Shown in pieces: positions 1 through 7,591 of a stretch of DNA of 47,018 nucleotides; position 1 is the first letter of the stretch; every line of letters starts with the position of its first letter. The position numbers and the translations under genes were made by a program. Below the pieces are notes generated by a model. The model searched no databases. It was not told the origin of the DNA and worked only from the letters and a program-made list of their open reading frames with translations. The stretch comes from Candidatus Omnitrophota bacterium (GTDB lineage Bacteria; Omnitrophota; Omnitrophia; Omnitrophales; Aquincolibacteriaceae), in the NCBI GenBank assembly GCA_903884815.1, contig CAISGE010000010.1:1-47018 (forward strand). Direction: 5' to 3'.

Positions 1-71
1 TCCTTCGGAATACGATCTTCCATGCTCACATAGCTGAATAGCCCGCTGTTCTCTTGATCATTGCCGCGCAT
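1..71 (-). CDS. IS5-like transposase, N-terminal fragment (runs off window)
   Basis: The minus strand starts with ATG at 71, preceded by a strong ribosome binding site (GGAGGTGAGGG), and stays open to the window edge. The visible residues begin MRGNDQENSGLFSYVSMED and continue into a basic RIPK stretch. That pattern (MRG, a polar stretch, then LFSYV and RIP) is how many DUF772-containing DDE transposases of the IS5/IS1182 type begin. The gene lies 65 bp inside a terminal inverted repeat at 119-136, the usual spacing for such an element. The family call rests on about 23 residues and on the terminus, so the exact IS family is uncertain. Confidence 0.6.
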   Translation of the reverse strand, partial: MRGNDQENSGLFSYVSMEDRIPK

Positions 72-140
72 CCCTCACCTCCAGAGTTGTAGAAGCCTTA
101 TTCTACCACCCCGGATGAGGGTTTTTCAGCAGCCTGCTAG
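1..140 (-). mobile_element. End of an IS element with CTAG target
   Basis: Read on the minus strand from 136, the terminus is CAGGCTGCTGAAAAACCC. It abuts CTAG at 137-140, which I take as the 4-bp target duplication. The same terminus, with one change near position 8, ends the 119-bp MITE at 22868-22986, which also has CTAG on both sides. The transposase start at 71 lies inside the terminus. The other end of the IS is outside the window, so the target duplication cannot be confirmed here. Confidence 0.6.
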
Positions 141-980
141 AGAGGAACAACTTAGATGGGCATAATCAATTTTTTGACACAAACCCAGGGAGCGCTCCGC
201 CCACCCAACAACGGGTTGCGTCACCCACAGCTTATCCTTGGGGTGGTCCAGCAAGGGAAGAATCAACTTCCGGACATCTTCGCTGTCATCCCGGATCTCC
301 GCGAGGTTGATCTTTTTATCTTTTAATTTCAGAGGAAGATCGCCAAAGTTGTTATAGATGGAATGAACATACGCGTAGAGCGTCAGCATGCCGATGCCAA
401 GCGGGATATCCCTGCGCAACTTGCGGCGCCTGGCGATAAAATAATTTAAATGCTCCATTACTTTTTTGAAATCCGTCCGCTTGATGGAAAAATACGTTTC
501 TCCATCAGCGCTATCAATATTACAGCCGACAAAATTCAGAAGATTTTCTTTTAGAACGATATCGATAAGATCCGGGGTAAAGGTCCGAAAATTCGTATAG
601 CATATGACCTTGAGATGCGGCAGTTCCCTATGAATAAGCCTCAGGATAGGCAGGATCTCCTTATTCAAGAATGCGTCTCCGTTCTCGCCGATGGAGATGA
701 TCTGAACATTGTGTTTCCTGCGAAATGCGGATGACTTAAGCTCTCGGACGATCTTCTCAACTAGCGCCAGGGACATAAATTTCTGCCGAACACTTACCCC
801 GCGCTCTACAGGACAAAAAATACAATTGCTGCTGCAAAGGGTGGCCAACGATAAATTGATATGCGTGAGGGATTCTCTCGGAAAATAACGGCTCAGACCT
901 TTCTTGATCTGAATCTCAAGATAAAGCGGCCGCGTCCACTGCTGGAACTTACTCCAAACTCGTGTTACATGCCAATTCAT
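126..980 (-). CDS. Radical SAM protein, C-terminus cut by IS insertion
   Basis: This is a 284-residue radical SAM protein. The cluster motif CSSNCIFC (CX3CX2C) near residue 50 would bind the 4Fe-4S cluster that reduces S-adenosylmethionine. It is followed by a GENGDAFL segment that fits the SAM-binding part of the barrel. The start at 980 has a good site (GGTGGAG). The last codons (SLAGC, then TGA) are read from the CTAG target and the IS terminus at 119-136, so the natural C-terminus, possibly a SPASM-like region, has been lost or replaced. It is the last gene of a polysaccharide operon, 36 bp after a GT2 gene, so a role in modifying a sugar or surface peptide is likely. The substrate cannot be told. 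Confidence 0.75.
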   Translation of the reverse strand: MNWHVTRVWSKFQQWTRPLYLEIQIKKGLSRYFPRESLTHINLSLATLCSSNCIFCPVERGVSVRQKFMSLALVEKIVRELKSSAFRRKHNVQIISIGENGDAFLNKEILPILRLIHRELPHLKVICYTNFRTFTPDLIDIVLKENLLNFVGCNIDSADGETYFSIKRTDFKKVMEHLNYFIARRRKLRRDIPLGIGMLTLYAYVHSIYNNFGDLPLKLKDKKINLAEIRDDSEDVRKLILPLLDHPKDKLWVTQPVVGWAERSLGLCQKIDYAHLSCSSLAGC

Positions 981-1016
981 ACTCCACCTATGTTGTTAAA
1001 TGTTGCAATATGGCTT

Positions 1017-2075
1017 TCAACGCAAGCCGTTCAAAGCTTCGCCCGGCTCGGTGACGCGCAGGTTCGCTAATTTAAAAAAAACATTCCACGATGACGGCGC
1101 GGCAACAACCGCGTGGTATTTCTTTTTCTTGAAAATAGCGCGCAAGAGGAGCTGCGGCATATACCGGTAGCGGAAAAAGCTGATCCCGTAATGAACCAGG
1201 CGATCATATTGTTTGAAAGGTAATCCCGGCGGGTCTGGCAGCTGGCTGGAGGCAATCGTTACATAATACCCTTTGCGAGCCAAGGCTATGCACGCGTCTA
1301 ATTCGTCAGGTTCTACCCGTCTTGAGGGCGTCACATAGAGCACCCTTGAGACTTGCCCCCATTTTTTCTGGAATACGCTCCGGCTTTTCATAAAAACACT
1401 TTCGCCATTGTCCGAAAGCTGCTTCATGGACACATGTTCCTTATGCCAGACATAAGCCCCACGAGCCATTCCGATGAGATACCCTGCCCGAGATATCCTC
1501 TTCGAATAATCCGTATCTTCAAAGAACATGGGCTGAAATTCCTCGGAAAGACTCCCGACTTCTTTTACAATTTTCCGCGGGACACACATGCAAAAGCCCA
1601 CGCAATCAGGCATTTCAACAAAGCTCCCGGTATTTATGGCTTGGAGCTGCGCGGCATAGGCCTCCAAAGAGAGACCGTCAGGGATCCTAGCTCCAAGATT
1701 GTTGCTATTGGGATTGAGCAGGCCTATTTGAGGATATTTTGCGAAAACAGCCAGGATTTCTTCAAGCCAGCCATCGGTAAAAAGCAGGTCGTTATTGGCG
1801 AGACAAACATACGGGGCGGAGCTGAGGGTGATCCCCTGATTCATCCCCCGCACAAATCCGAGATTCTCTACGTTAATGATCGTCAGGACCTCGCAAAATG
1901 GTGTGCTTTTGAGTGATGCAAAATAAGCCGCGGTATCATCCGTGCTGGCATTGTCGATCAGGATCAGACGCGTTGGAAGTTGGGTGTGAAGCAGATAGCT
2001 TTCGACACAGCGTTGGGTCGTCTCTCGTTTGTTCCAGGCCAGCATAATCACATCGCAAACGGGGGCGTTACTCAT
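1017..2075 (-). CDS. GT2 family glycosyltransferase (rhamnosyltransferase-like)
   Basis: The 352-residue protein has a GT-A fold start (DVIMLAWNKRETT), the nucleotide-sugar signature LIDNASTDD, and LANNDLLF as the DXD-equivalent metal-binding motif near residue 115. FFEDTDYSKR near residue 185 resembles the acceptor-site ED motif of WbbL-type transferases. About 100 residues after the GT2 core (from VLYVTPSRR) are not familiar and may be a separate small domain. It is predicted to add a sugar to a lipid-linked glycan at the inner membrane. The ribosome site before ATG 2075 is weak. The sugar is unknown. Confidence 0.85.
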   Translation of the reverse strand: MSNAPVCDVIMLAWNKRETTQRCVESYLLHTQLPTRLILIDNASTDDTAAYFASLKSTPFCEVLTIINVENLGFVRGMNQGITLSSAPYVCLANNDLLFTDGWLEEILAVFAKYPQIGLLNPNSNNLGARIPDGLSLEAYAAQLQAINTGSFVEMPDCVGFCMCVPRKIVKEVGSLSEEFQPMFFEDTDYSKRISRAGYLIGMARGAYVWHKEHVSMKQLSDNGESVFMKSRSVFQKKWGQVSRVLYVTPSRRVEPDELDACIALARKGYYVTIASSQLPDPPGLPFKQYDRLVHYGISFFRYRYMPQLLLRAIFKKKKYHAVVAAPSSWNVFFKLANLRVTEPGEALNGLR

Positions 2076-2350
2076 GGCATTCTGATCCCATTATCACTCA
2101 ACTATTCACTTTTAGGCCGAAGCAAGATCTTGATATTCTCGGGGCCGGAAAAGGGTAGCGAAAAAACCTTTCGCCGCCAAGGAGGCACCGCTGGTGCCGC
2201 TGATTTTTCCTTAAACTGCTCACATTTAAAAGCCACGGAGTCAAACTCAGACCGTGGACCACATCAGGTTTGTGCGCAAGATCGTATCTACAGCCATTTT
2301 ATCGGCGCAAAGCTTCCCAACGCCGCTTCCAATCACCAATCTCTCCGTCT
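2076..2350. other. Gap between GT2 and methyltransferase genes, no gene seen
   Basis: This 275-bp interval separates two genes of the same operon, while the other gaps in the operon are under 65 bp. Short minus-strand frames are open in pieces (for example one ending at 2247), but none has a start, a ribosome site or a recognisable family. It may be the remains of a decayed gene. No promoter or terminator stood out. Confidence 0.4.
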
Positions 2351-3136
2351 TTAGCATATTTCCGCGCCTTTCAAGCAACATTTGATCACGAAAAATGTCG
2401 GCTTGATCGCGGCATTTTTTTCGACACAGGGAATCAATGCGGCCTTGTAGGCATATTCGTAGATAAAAATTCTTAAGAGCACAGGGATCTTGTGGGGCGT
2501 TAATATTTTGTGCGCCCATCGGCGCAGAATAGTTTCGCGGATCCATTCGGGTACGTAGCGAGAGAGCAAACGAACCTTTTTGTAAAGCCGTCTGTGATAA
2601 GTCATTTTTTGGGCATAGACGGAAAAATCCGTGAAGTCATTTAATAGCGTCATCATTTCAGAAAGAGTAAACTCTTTAACGTGAAATGGCACATGAACCG
2701 CAGCTCCCTCGCAGGAGGTTTCGACGTTGGGGGTCGAAAGGATCAATAACCCTCCCGGCTTCAGCACGCGGCGTATCTCATCAAGAAAAAGCTCCGGATT
2801 TTCGATGTGCTCTATTGTTTCAAACGATACGACAGCGTCAAAGGATGCGTCTGGAAAGATTATTTGTCGCAAGTCCTTCGCCTCAAATTTGAGGTTTGAG
2901 GCGGAATAATTCTGCCGCGCGTACTGGATGGCTTCATCGCTAATATCAATCCCTATAACGCTCGCGGCCTTTTCCGAAAGCATTCGGGTTCCATACCCCG
3001 CGCCGCACGCCGCATCCAGGACGACCATGCCACCCACCAGGCCCGCGGCAAACTTGTATCGTTCCATGTGCTCTTGGTAGGTTTCGTCGGTTACCTTAAG
3101 TTTTTTGGGAACAAGCCTTTCTCCGGTAAATTCCAT
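2351..3136 (-). CDS. Class I SAM-dependent methyltransferase
   Basis: The N-terminus MEFTGERLVP is typical of a group of polysaccharide-cluster methyltransferases. I place the start at 3136 because AAGGAG lies 8 nt before that ATG; an upstream in-frame start at 3178 has no such site. Motif I is VLDAACGAGYGT (glycine-rich SAM loop), followed by the acidic GIDIS, then DAVVSFETIEHI (motif IV) and VLKPGGLLILSTPN (motif post-II). These match Methyltransf_11/25 families. The C-terminal 80 residues are basic and may dock the substrate. It lies in the glycan operon and probably methylates a sugar or a lipid carrier-linked intermediate. Confidence 0.85.
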   Translation of the reverse strand: MEFTGERLVPKKLKVTDETYQEHMERYKFAAGLVGGMVVLDAACGAGYGTRMLSEKAASVIGIDISDEAIQYARQNYSASNLKFEAKDLRQIIFPDASFDAVVSFETIEHIENPELFLDEIRRVLKPGGLLILSTPNVETSCEGAAVHVPFHVKEFTLSEMMTLLNDFTDFSVYAQKMTYHRRLYKKVRLLSRYVPEWIRETILRRWAHKILTPHKIPVLLRIFIYEYAYKAALIPCVEKNAAIKPTFFVIKCCLKGAEIC

Positions 3137-3204
3137 ACCCTCACTCCTTGTTTGACGACGAAGCTCGCATTCCAACATTGATTCAGATAGTTTTGAGAAT
3201 TTCT

Positions 3205-3843
3205 TTATTCTTCATGCATTCTCAGTAAGTCGATCGGACTAGCGCAAAGGATCGAAACATTCGCCTTGATCTTTTCGATGGGCCAATTCCACCACCGAAT
3301 GTTCAAAAGATGTTCGATCAGCTCCGGGGGAAAACGCATTTTGATGACCTTGGCGGGTGTTCCCGCGATGACCGCGTAGGGCGGAACATCTTTGGTCACG
3401 GTCGATCCCGCGGCAATGACGGCACCATCCCCGATGGTGACACCCGAGAGGATGGTGGAGCGAAAGCCAATCCAGACATCGTTTCCTATTTTTGTGGTCC
3501 CTCGTGACGCCGGTTGCCCATCCAAACCCGCCCCCGGCAAACCGAAAACAATACGCAACGGATAGGCCGTGGTCCAATCCGTGCGATGATTTCCACCGCC
3601 AAAAATCGCAACCTCATTCGCGATCGAACAAAAAGATCCGATCTCGATCCTTTCACTGTCATTCCAAAGGAAAAACTCGGGCTTTCCGTAGGTGAAGCGG
3701 CCGACCTTAATGCGCGGGTCCGAAGGCTTTAGGAGCAAAAGCGTCAGGTTCGTGTTTTTTTCTTCCTTGGAATAATAGCGCCAAACCCTGGACACTCTTT
3801 TTCTGTTGCGAAGCGCAACACGGATCTTTTTAAACCAATCCAT
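3205..3843 (-). CDS. CatB-like hexapeptide-repeat acetyltransferase
   Basis: This 212-residue protein is a left-handed beta-helix acyltransferase of the xenobiotic/CatB group. Repeats such as [24 protein letters not shown] and [17 protein letters not shown] form the helix. The GGNHRTDW segment carries the histidine expected in the active site of this group. [12 protein letters not shown] is the standard closing motif. It most likely O-acetylates a surface sugar; antibiotic acetylation is the alternative that the family name suggests but the operon context does not. Its ATG overlaps the end of the upstream GT2 gene by 14 bp, so the two are translationally linked. Confidence 0.85.
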   Translation of the reverse strand: MDWFKKIRVALRNRKRVSRVWRYYSKEEKNTNLTLLLLKPSDPRIKVGRFTYGKPEFFLWNDSERIEIGSFCSIANEVAIFGGGNHRTDWTTAYPLRIVFGLPGAGLDGQPASRGTTKIGNDVWIGFRSTILSGVTIGDGAVIAAGSTVTKDVPPYAVIAGTPAKVIKMRFPPELIEHLLNIRWWNWPIEKIKANVSILCASPIDLLRMHEE

Positions 3844-4618
3844 TATTACCCCTCAGAGTCGCAGCGTCCCCAGGAGCACAAAAAAGCCGGGATCTTACGA
3901 TATTCAGACGATGGAGAAAATAGGCCCCCAGGACACCCAACGTCGAGAGCCCATAGGTCACGCTCCTTTTAAAGTTGATCGACGAAGCTTCCTCGAAATA
4001 GCGCACGGGAATCGGCACATCCCCGAGTTTGAAACCAAAATGGACGGCCTGCACCAGAAACTCCGTGTCAAAAACAAAATCGTCGGAATTATTCTGGAAA
4101 GGAACTTTCTCCAAGACCTCACGCCGATAGGCCCGAAATCCCGAATGGCATTCGCCGAGGTTCTGGCCGAGCGCGATATTCTCGACGCTCGTGAGGAAAC
4201 GATTCGCCCAGTATTTGTAAACGGGCATGCCGGACTCGAGGCATTCCTTCCGGGTCCTCACCCGGTTCCCGAGGACCATGTCACAGATCCCGCACTTCAG
4301 GATAGCCACCGCGGCCGGGATCACGCGCGCGTCATACTGATAATCAGGATGAAGCATCACGACGTAATCCGCCCCATTCTCAAGCGCCAGCTTGTAACAA
4401 GTCTTCTGATTCCCGCCGTAACCCAAGTTCTTTTCGTGCGTGGAAACATGGAGTCCGAGGCGCTTCGCGATCGCGACCGTGTCATCCCGGCTACAGTCAT
4501 CCACGAGGATAATATCCTGAACGCTTCCCTCGGGAATGCTTGCGATGGTCTTTTCGAGGGTCAGAGCGGCATTGTAGGCCGGCAAAACAACGATCACTTT
4601 TTCATTTCGTGTTGTCAT
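3830..4618 (-). CDS. GT2 glycosyltransferase, dolichol-phosphate mannosyltransferase-like
   Basis: The 262-residue protein begins [17 protein letters not shown] and continues with [11 protein letters not shown] and [11 protein letters not shown], the motifs of the DPM1-like branch of GT2. [16 protein letters not shown] and FDTEFLVQA complete the acceptor region. No C-terminal membrane pair is evident beyond one weakly hydrophobic stretch. It is expected to transfer a sugar from a nucleotide donor to a polyprenyl phosphate or a membrane glycan on the cytoplasmic face. It starts 9 bp after the O-antigen ligase gene, with GGGGATC before the ATG. Confidence 0.85.
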   Translation of the reverse strand: MTTRNEKVIVVLPAYNAALTLEKTIASIPEGSVQDIILVDDCSRDDTVAIAKRLGLHVSTHEKNLGYGGNQKTCYKLALENGADYVVMLHPDYQYDARVIPAAVAILKCGICDMVLGNRVRTRKECLESGMPVYKYWANRFLTSVENIALGQNLGECHSGFRAYRREVLEKVPFQNNSDDFVFDTEFLVQAVHFGFKLGDVPIPVRYFEEASSINFKRSVTYGLSTLGVLGAYFLHRLNIVRSRLFCAPGDAATLRGNNGLV

Positions 4619-4627
4619 AATGATCCC

Positions 4628-5878
4628 CTAATGCGCTTGCGGTTGAAATTTTTTAAAAGAAATGGAGAGCCCTAAAAGGAACCAGAAGACCATCGCGATC
4701 TTGGGATAATACAGGCTGGATTCGGTAAGCCCGTTGATCAAAAAACCCGCCAGGCATGCGATCAGCGCCAGAGCCACCGCTTTCAAGTAAGGGTCATCGA
4801 GCTTACGGTAATTACGGATCGAAAGCTTGAAGGCCTGAAACAAAAACCAGAAGAACGACGCAAGGCCCAGGAGGCCGATCTCCCCCGCCATATGCAGGTA
4901 GTTATTGTGTCCGTACCAGGTATCTTTGGTTGCTGCTTGTTTTTCCACGTTTTCCAGTTTGTAGCGGCTGTAATTGCTTGAAAAAGTATTGACCCCCACC
5001 CCCACCAGAGGATGATGTCGGATCATGTGGACTGTATTCTGATAAATACTTAACCGGTCCTGATTAAAGAGAATGACGGCAGGGTTATAGTGGGCCTCTT
5101 TGGCCCATTGTTTCGCATTGACGGGCATGAAAAAAGGAACCATCAGCACGACGCCGAAGAGCAAGAGCATGAGCCACTTTTCCTTTTTGATAATACTCAG
5201 GATGAGAATCGCCACATAGGCGCCCAAAACAGCTCCACGTGAAAGCGTAGTGAGAATACAGAGAAAGACCGCGCCCCCAAAAGCGAGCATGATCCATTTC
5301 CGCGCCCCCTTACAATAAAACAACCCCAATCCCGCCACAAGCGGCATAAGCGCTGTCATATAGATCGCCAGGGCATTGGGCCCGAAAAAACTGGCTGTGG
5401 GACGCGCCAGGTCGAGCATGCCCACTTGCATGGCCTGATGCCGAATAAAATCACGGCCGGTATTGAGCTGCCACGCGATATCCATAAGGATCAATCCCAA
5501 TCCACAGCAGGCGGAGACCACGATCTTGGCCACATGCCCCCTGTCCCGGATCGATTCGCTGACGGCAAAGAACAGAAGAAAATAATTCAAAAGCTTGGTG
5601 ATCCCGCGAATACTCGCGCTGATGCTCACGGTGTTCGTCATGGAAAGAAGTGTTGCCGCCAAAAGGCAAAGCAGCGGGATCGCGAGGGCTTTCTCCATTT
5701 TCGGGAATTCCCGCAGAAGGGCCTTCTTCGCCAGGTAGGAGATTGAAAAAAGCCCGATACACACATTGGCGGTCCCTTGCGAGAGGGCCACCGCGAAAGG
5801 CATGGCCACGATGGACCAGTAGGTGACAAAATCCAATACCGCTAAAACCTTCTCAAACGTGAGCCCTTTGATTTTCAT
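4628..5878 (-). CDS. O-antigen ligase / Wzy_C family membrane protein
   Basis: About 416 residues with roughly ten hydrophobic segments. The large periplasmic loop contains HHPLVGVGVNTF and WYGHNNYLHMAGEIGLLGL, the histidine-bearing pattern of Wzy_C proteins (WaaL ligases and O-antigen polymerases). I choose ATG 5878: GGAGG lies about 10 nt upstream, while the further in-frame start at 5887 is TTG. It would act at the periplasmic face, joining or polymerising lipid-linked glycan onto lipid A core. It appears to be the first gene of the minus-strand glycan operon. Ligase versus polymerase cannot be decided from sequence. Confidence 0.85.
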   Translation of the reverse strand: MKIKGLTFEKVLAVLDFVTYWSIVAMPFAVALSQGTANVCIGLFSISYLAKKALLREFPKMEKALAIPLLCLLAATLLSMTNTVSISASIRGITKLLNYFLLFFAVSESIRDRGHVAKIVVSACCGLGLILMDIAWQLNTGRDFIRHQAMQVGMLDLARPTASFFGPNALAIYMTALMPLVAGLGLFYCKGARKWIMLAFGGAVFLCILTTLSRGAVLGAYVAILILSIIKKEKWLMLLLFGVVLMVPFFMPVNAKQWAKEAHYNPAVILFNQDRLSIYQNTVHMIRHHPLVGVGVNTFSSNYSRYKLENVEKQAATKDTWYGHNNYLHMAGEIGLLGLASFFWFLFQAFKLSIRNYRKLDDPYLKAVALALIACLAGFLINGLTESSLYYPKIAMVFWFLLGLSISFKKFQPQAH

Positions 5879-5926
5879 AAGAAACAATCCTCCAGAAGTT
5901 CTTTAGATGCCTGAAAAGCTTTCGTC

Positions 5927-6059
5927 GACGGTCCCAATACCTATCTATTTCATCTGTGATGAAATTGGGGCTGTCCAAACTGCCCTTTTTCAAAAGAAAT
6001 AAAGAGTTTGGACGGTCCCAATACCTATCTATTTCATCTGTGATGAAATTGAAGACCGG
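5927..6059. repeat. Family B repeat with 41-bp perfect direct duplication
   Basis: The segment 5927-5967 recurs exactly at 6011-6051. Each copy holds the hairpin ATTTCATC-TGT-GATGAAAT preceded by GTCCCAAT. Between them is a hairpin with stem GTCCAAACT (5973-5981) and AGTTTGGAC (6005-6013) around a 23-nt loop containing CCCTTTTTC. This is the family B layout (conserved hairpin plus variable long-loop hairpin) also seen near 9457, 11536 and 20031. It fills the gap between the ATPase and O-antigen ligase genes. Confidence 0.8.
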
Positions 6060-6079
6060 ATATTAAAAGGGCTGAAGGA

Positions 6080-7351
6080 TCACAGCTCCTGCAACCATGC
6101 TTCCAGCCCGCGCACTTTGATCCGGGCGTCGTCGAAACACGGCTCTGGATTCTCGTCCAGGGTGATAATGCTCAAGTCTTCGCAATGAAGTTCTTCCGCT
6201 GCCTCCCTTAGGGCCCCAATCTCCCTTTTCACGGTAAGAGGGTCGCTTACTTGTAAGCAGACCTGGATCAGACTTGTGCTCTGGCCGCCCTTACGGAGAA
6301 AAAAATCAACTTCCTTGGCGTTCCGGGTTTTGTAATAAAAGAGATCCCGGTTCGGAGTGAAACCTTTTTTGACGAGCTCACTAAATACCAGGTTCTCGAG
6401 AAGCCGTCCGGTGTTTTCGCTGAAGGCGTTGATCTGCGCTGAGTAAAAACCATTGTCGACGGCATACACCTTGACCGGGGATCTCAGCATCTCTCCCATT
6501 TTGAAGGAATAGCCGTGAAGGGTGCAAACAAGGTACGCGTCTTCGAGATGCTGAAGGTAATTGGAGAGGGTCGCCCAGCTGTTAAACTTAAGAATATTCG
6601 CAAGCCTTTCCAAGCTGGTCAAAGAGGCTATGTTGTTAAGCAGGTAAAGCTCAAGATCGTAGAGTTTCTGCGAAAATCTGATCTTGTGCCGCTTCACGAC
6701 ATCCTTGAACAGGATCGCCTCGACCAAGGTATCCAGATACCCACGTGGCTCAAGCCCCTTCATGACAAGCTCAGGATAACCTCCCCTCTTCAAGAAATCC
6801 GAAAGCGATCCCGCGGCGCCTGTCATCTGCAGGGCCTTCCGATACTCCAGGTAGCCGAAAGGAAGTATTTCTGTCTGTTTGTGACGTCCGGTAAGACTTG
6901 ATGCAAGCTCTTTGCTCAAGAGGTGCGAATTGGAGCCTGTCAGAAGAAGTTGGTAACCTTGACGGCTCAGCCGGTTGACAAATAATTCCCATTGCGGGAG
7001 GTTCTGGATCTCATCAAAAAATAAATACTTCGTATCGCCGTAAACAGTCCGGATCGCTTGGAGGAGCTTGTCGTAATCGTCAACGCGATTCACTTGTTCG
7101 TCATCGAGGTTGACATAGGCGGACTGAGCAGGATAAAAATTATGAAGGCAGAACAGAGATTTCCCGGCCCTTCGCGGACCGATCACAACGCTGATCAATC
7201 CCGCGGCCAGATCCGCCTCAAAAGATTTCGTTTGGGATCTTGGGACATACGGCCTGGAAAGGATCTGCGAACGCTCTACCTTCTGCCGAACAAGCGCTTC
7301 TGCCAGCATTCTCCCCCCCCCCCCCACAAACTCTCTCTTTGCGTTGATCAA
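6080..7351 (-). CDS. AAA ATPase with DUF4143 domain, poly-G tract near its start
   Basis: About 410-423 residues. The Walker A motif is VIGPRRAGKSL near residue 60, Walker B is YLFFDEIQNL, and the sensor region is LLLTGSNSHL, as in AAA_14 ATPases. The C-terminal DUF4143 part keeps KEVDFFL but has LIQVC where relatives usually read (I/L)xVK, so the PD-(D/E)XK-like site looks incomplete. Two starts are possible. ATG 7351 reads through a 13-G run as four glycines; ATG 7309 lies 4 nt after the run, which would then act as the ribosome site. The cellular role of these ATPases is not established. Confidence 0.8.
   Translation of the reverse strand: MINAKREFVGGGGRMLAEALVRQKVERSQILSRPYVPRSQTKSFEADLAAGLISVVIGPRRAGKSLFCLHNFYPAQSAYVNLDDEQVNRVDDYDKLLQAIRTVYGDTKYLFFDEIQNLPQWELFVNRLSRQGYQLLLTGSNSHLLSKELASSLTGRHKQTEILPFGYLEYRKALQMTGAAGSLSDFLKRGGYPELVMKGLEPRGYLDTLVEAILFKDVVKRHKIRFSQKLYDLELYLLNNIASLTSLERLANILKFNSWATLSNYLQHLEDAYLVCTLHGYSFKMGEMLRSPVKVYAVDNGFYSAQINAFSENTGRLLENLVFSELVKKGFTPNRDLFYYKTRNAKEVDFFLRKGGQSTSLIQVCLQVSDPLTVKREIGALREAAEELHCEDLSIITLDENPEPCFDDARIKVRGLEAWLQEL
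7313..7325 (-). repeat. 13-base G homopolymer (possible phase-variable tract)
   Basis: Thirteen consecutive C on the plus strand, so G on the coding strand, lie between two candidate start codons of the ATPase gene. Runs of this length are prone to slipped-strand changes. A change would either shift the frame from ATG 7351 or alter the spacing before ATG 7309. It could also be a sequencing length error. Confidence 0.7.
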
Positions 7352-7389
7352 GCTGGCAAACTTAGGCCATCTCGACTGTTTTCACTCAA

Positions 7390-7417
7390 ATAATACACCA
7401 TGCTGAGAGAAAATCAA
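7390..7417 (-). promoter_or_regulatory. Sigma-70-like promoter for DUF4143 ATPase
   Basis: On the minus strand TTGATT (7412-7417) is followed after 16 nt by TATTAT (7390-7395), with transcription expected to begin near 7383. This is 30-75 nt before the two candidate start codons. Confidence 0.5.
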
Positions 7418-7549
7418 GCTTTTTACTCAGTATGAGCTTTTTTGATGAGCAAATTTACCTCTCCACGTGGGCTGATTTTATGTCCCCATCACGAAGATCA
7501 AACGACTTTTAGTGCTGTCTTGTTTTCAGCCGTCTTTCGTACGGCGTGT

Positions 7550-7574
7550 GTAGGGCAGTTTAAACCTGCCCTAC
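7550..7574. repeat. Palindrome GTAGGGCAG...CTGCCCTAC
   Basis: A perfect 9-bp inverted repeat (7550-7558 and 7566-7574) around TTTAAAC lies about 20 bp downstream of the heptosyltransferase stop. There is no T-tract after it on the minus strand, so a classical rho-independent terminator is not supported. It may be a dispersed palindrome. Confidence 0.6.
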
Positions 7575-7591
7575 GTCCCGGAGTCTTATGC

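Noticed and set aside
2247..2546. A 99-codon minus-strand frame at the end of the methyltransferase gene
   Set aside because: Most of it overlaps the methyltransferase in another frame, and the free part has no start or ribosome site.
3806..4675. A 289-codon plus-strand frame opposite the DPM1-like gene
   Set aside because: It is the antisense shadow of a well-supported GT2 gene and lacks a ribosome site.
5927..6051. Two identical 41-bp repeats considered as a short CRISPR array
   Set aside because: There are only two copies, the repeat and the spacer are both palindromic with the family B layout, and no cas genes are present.
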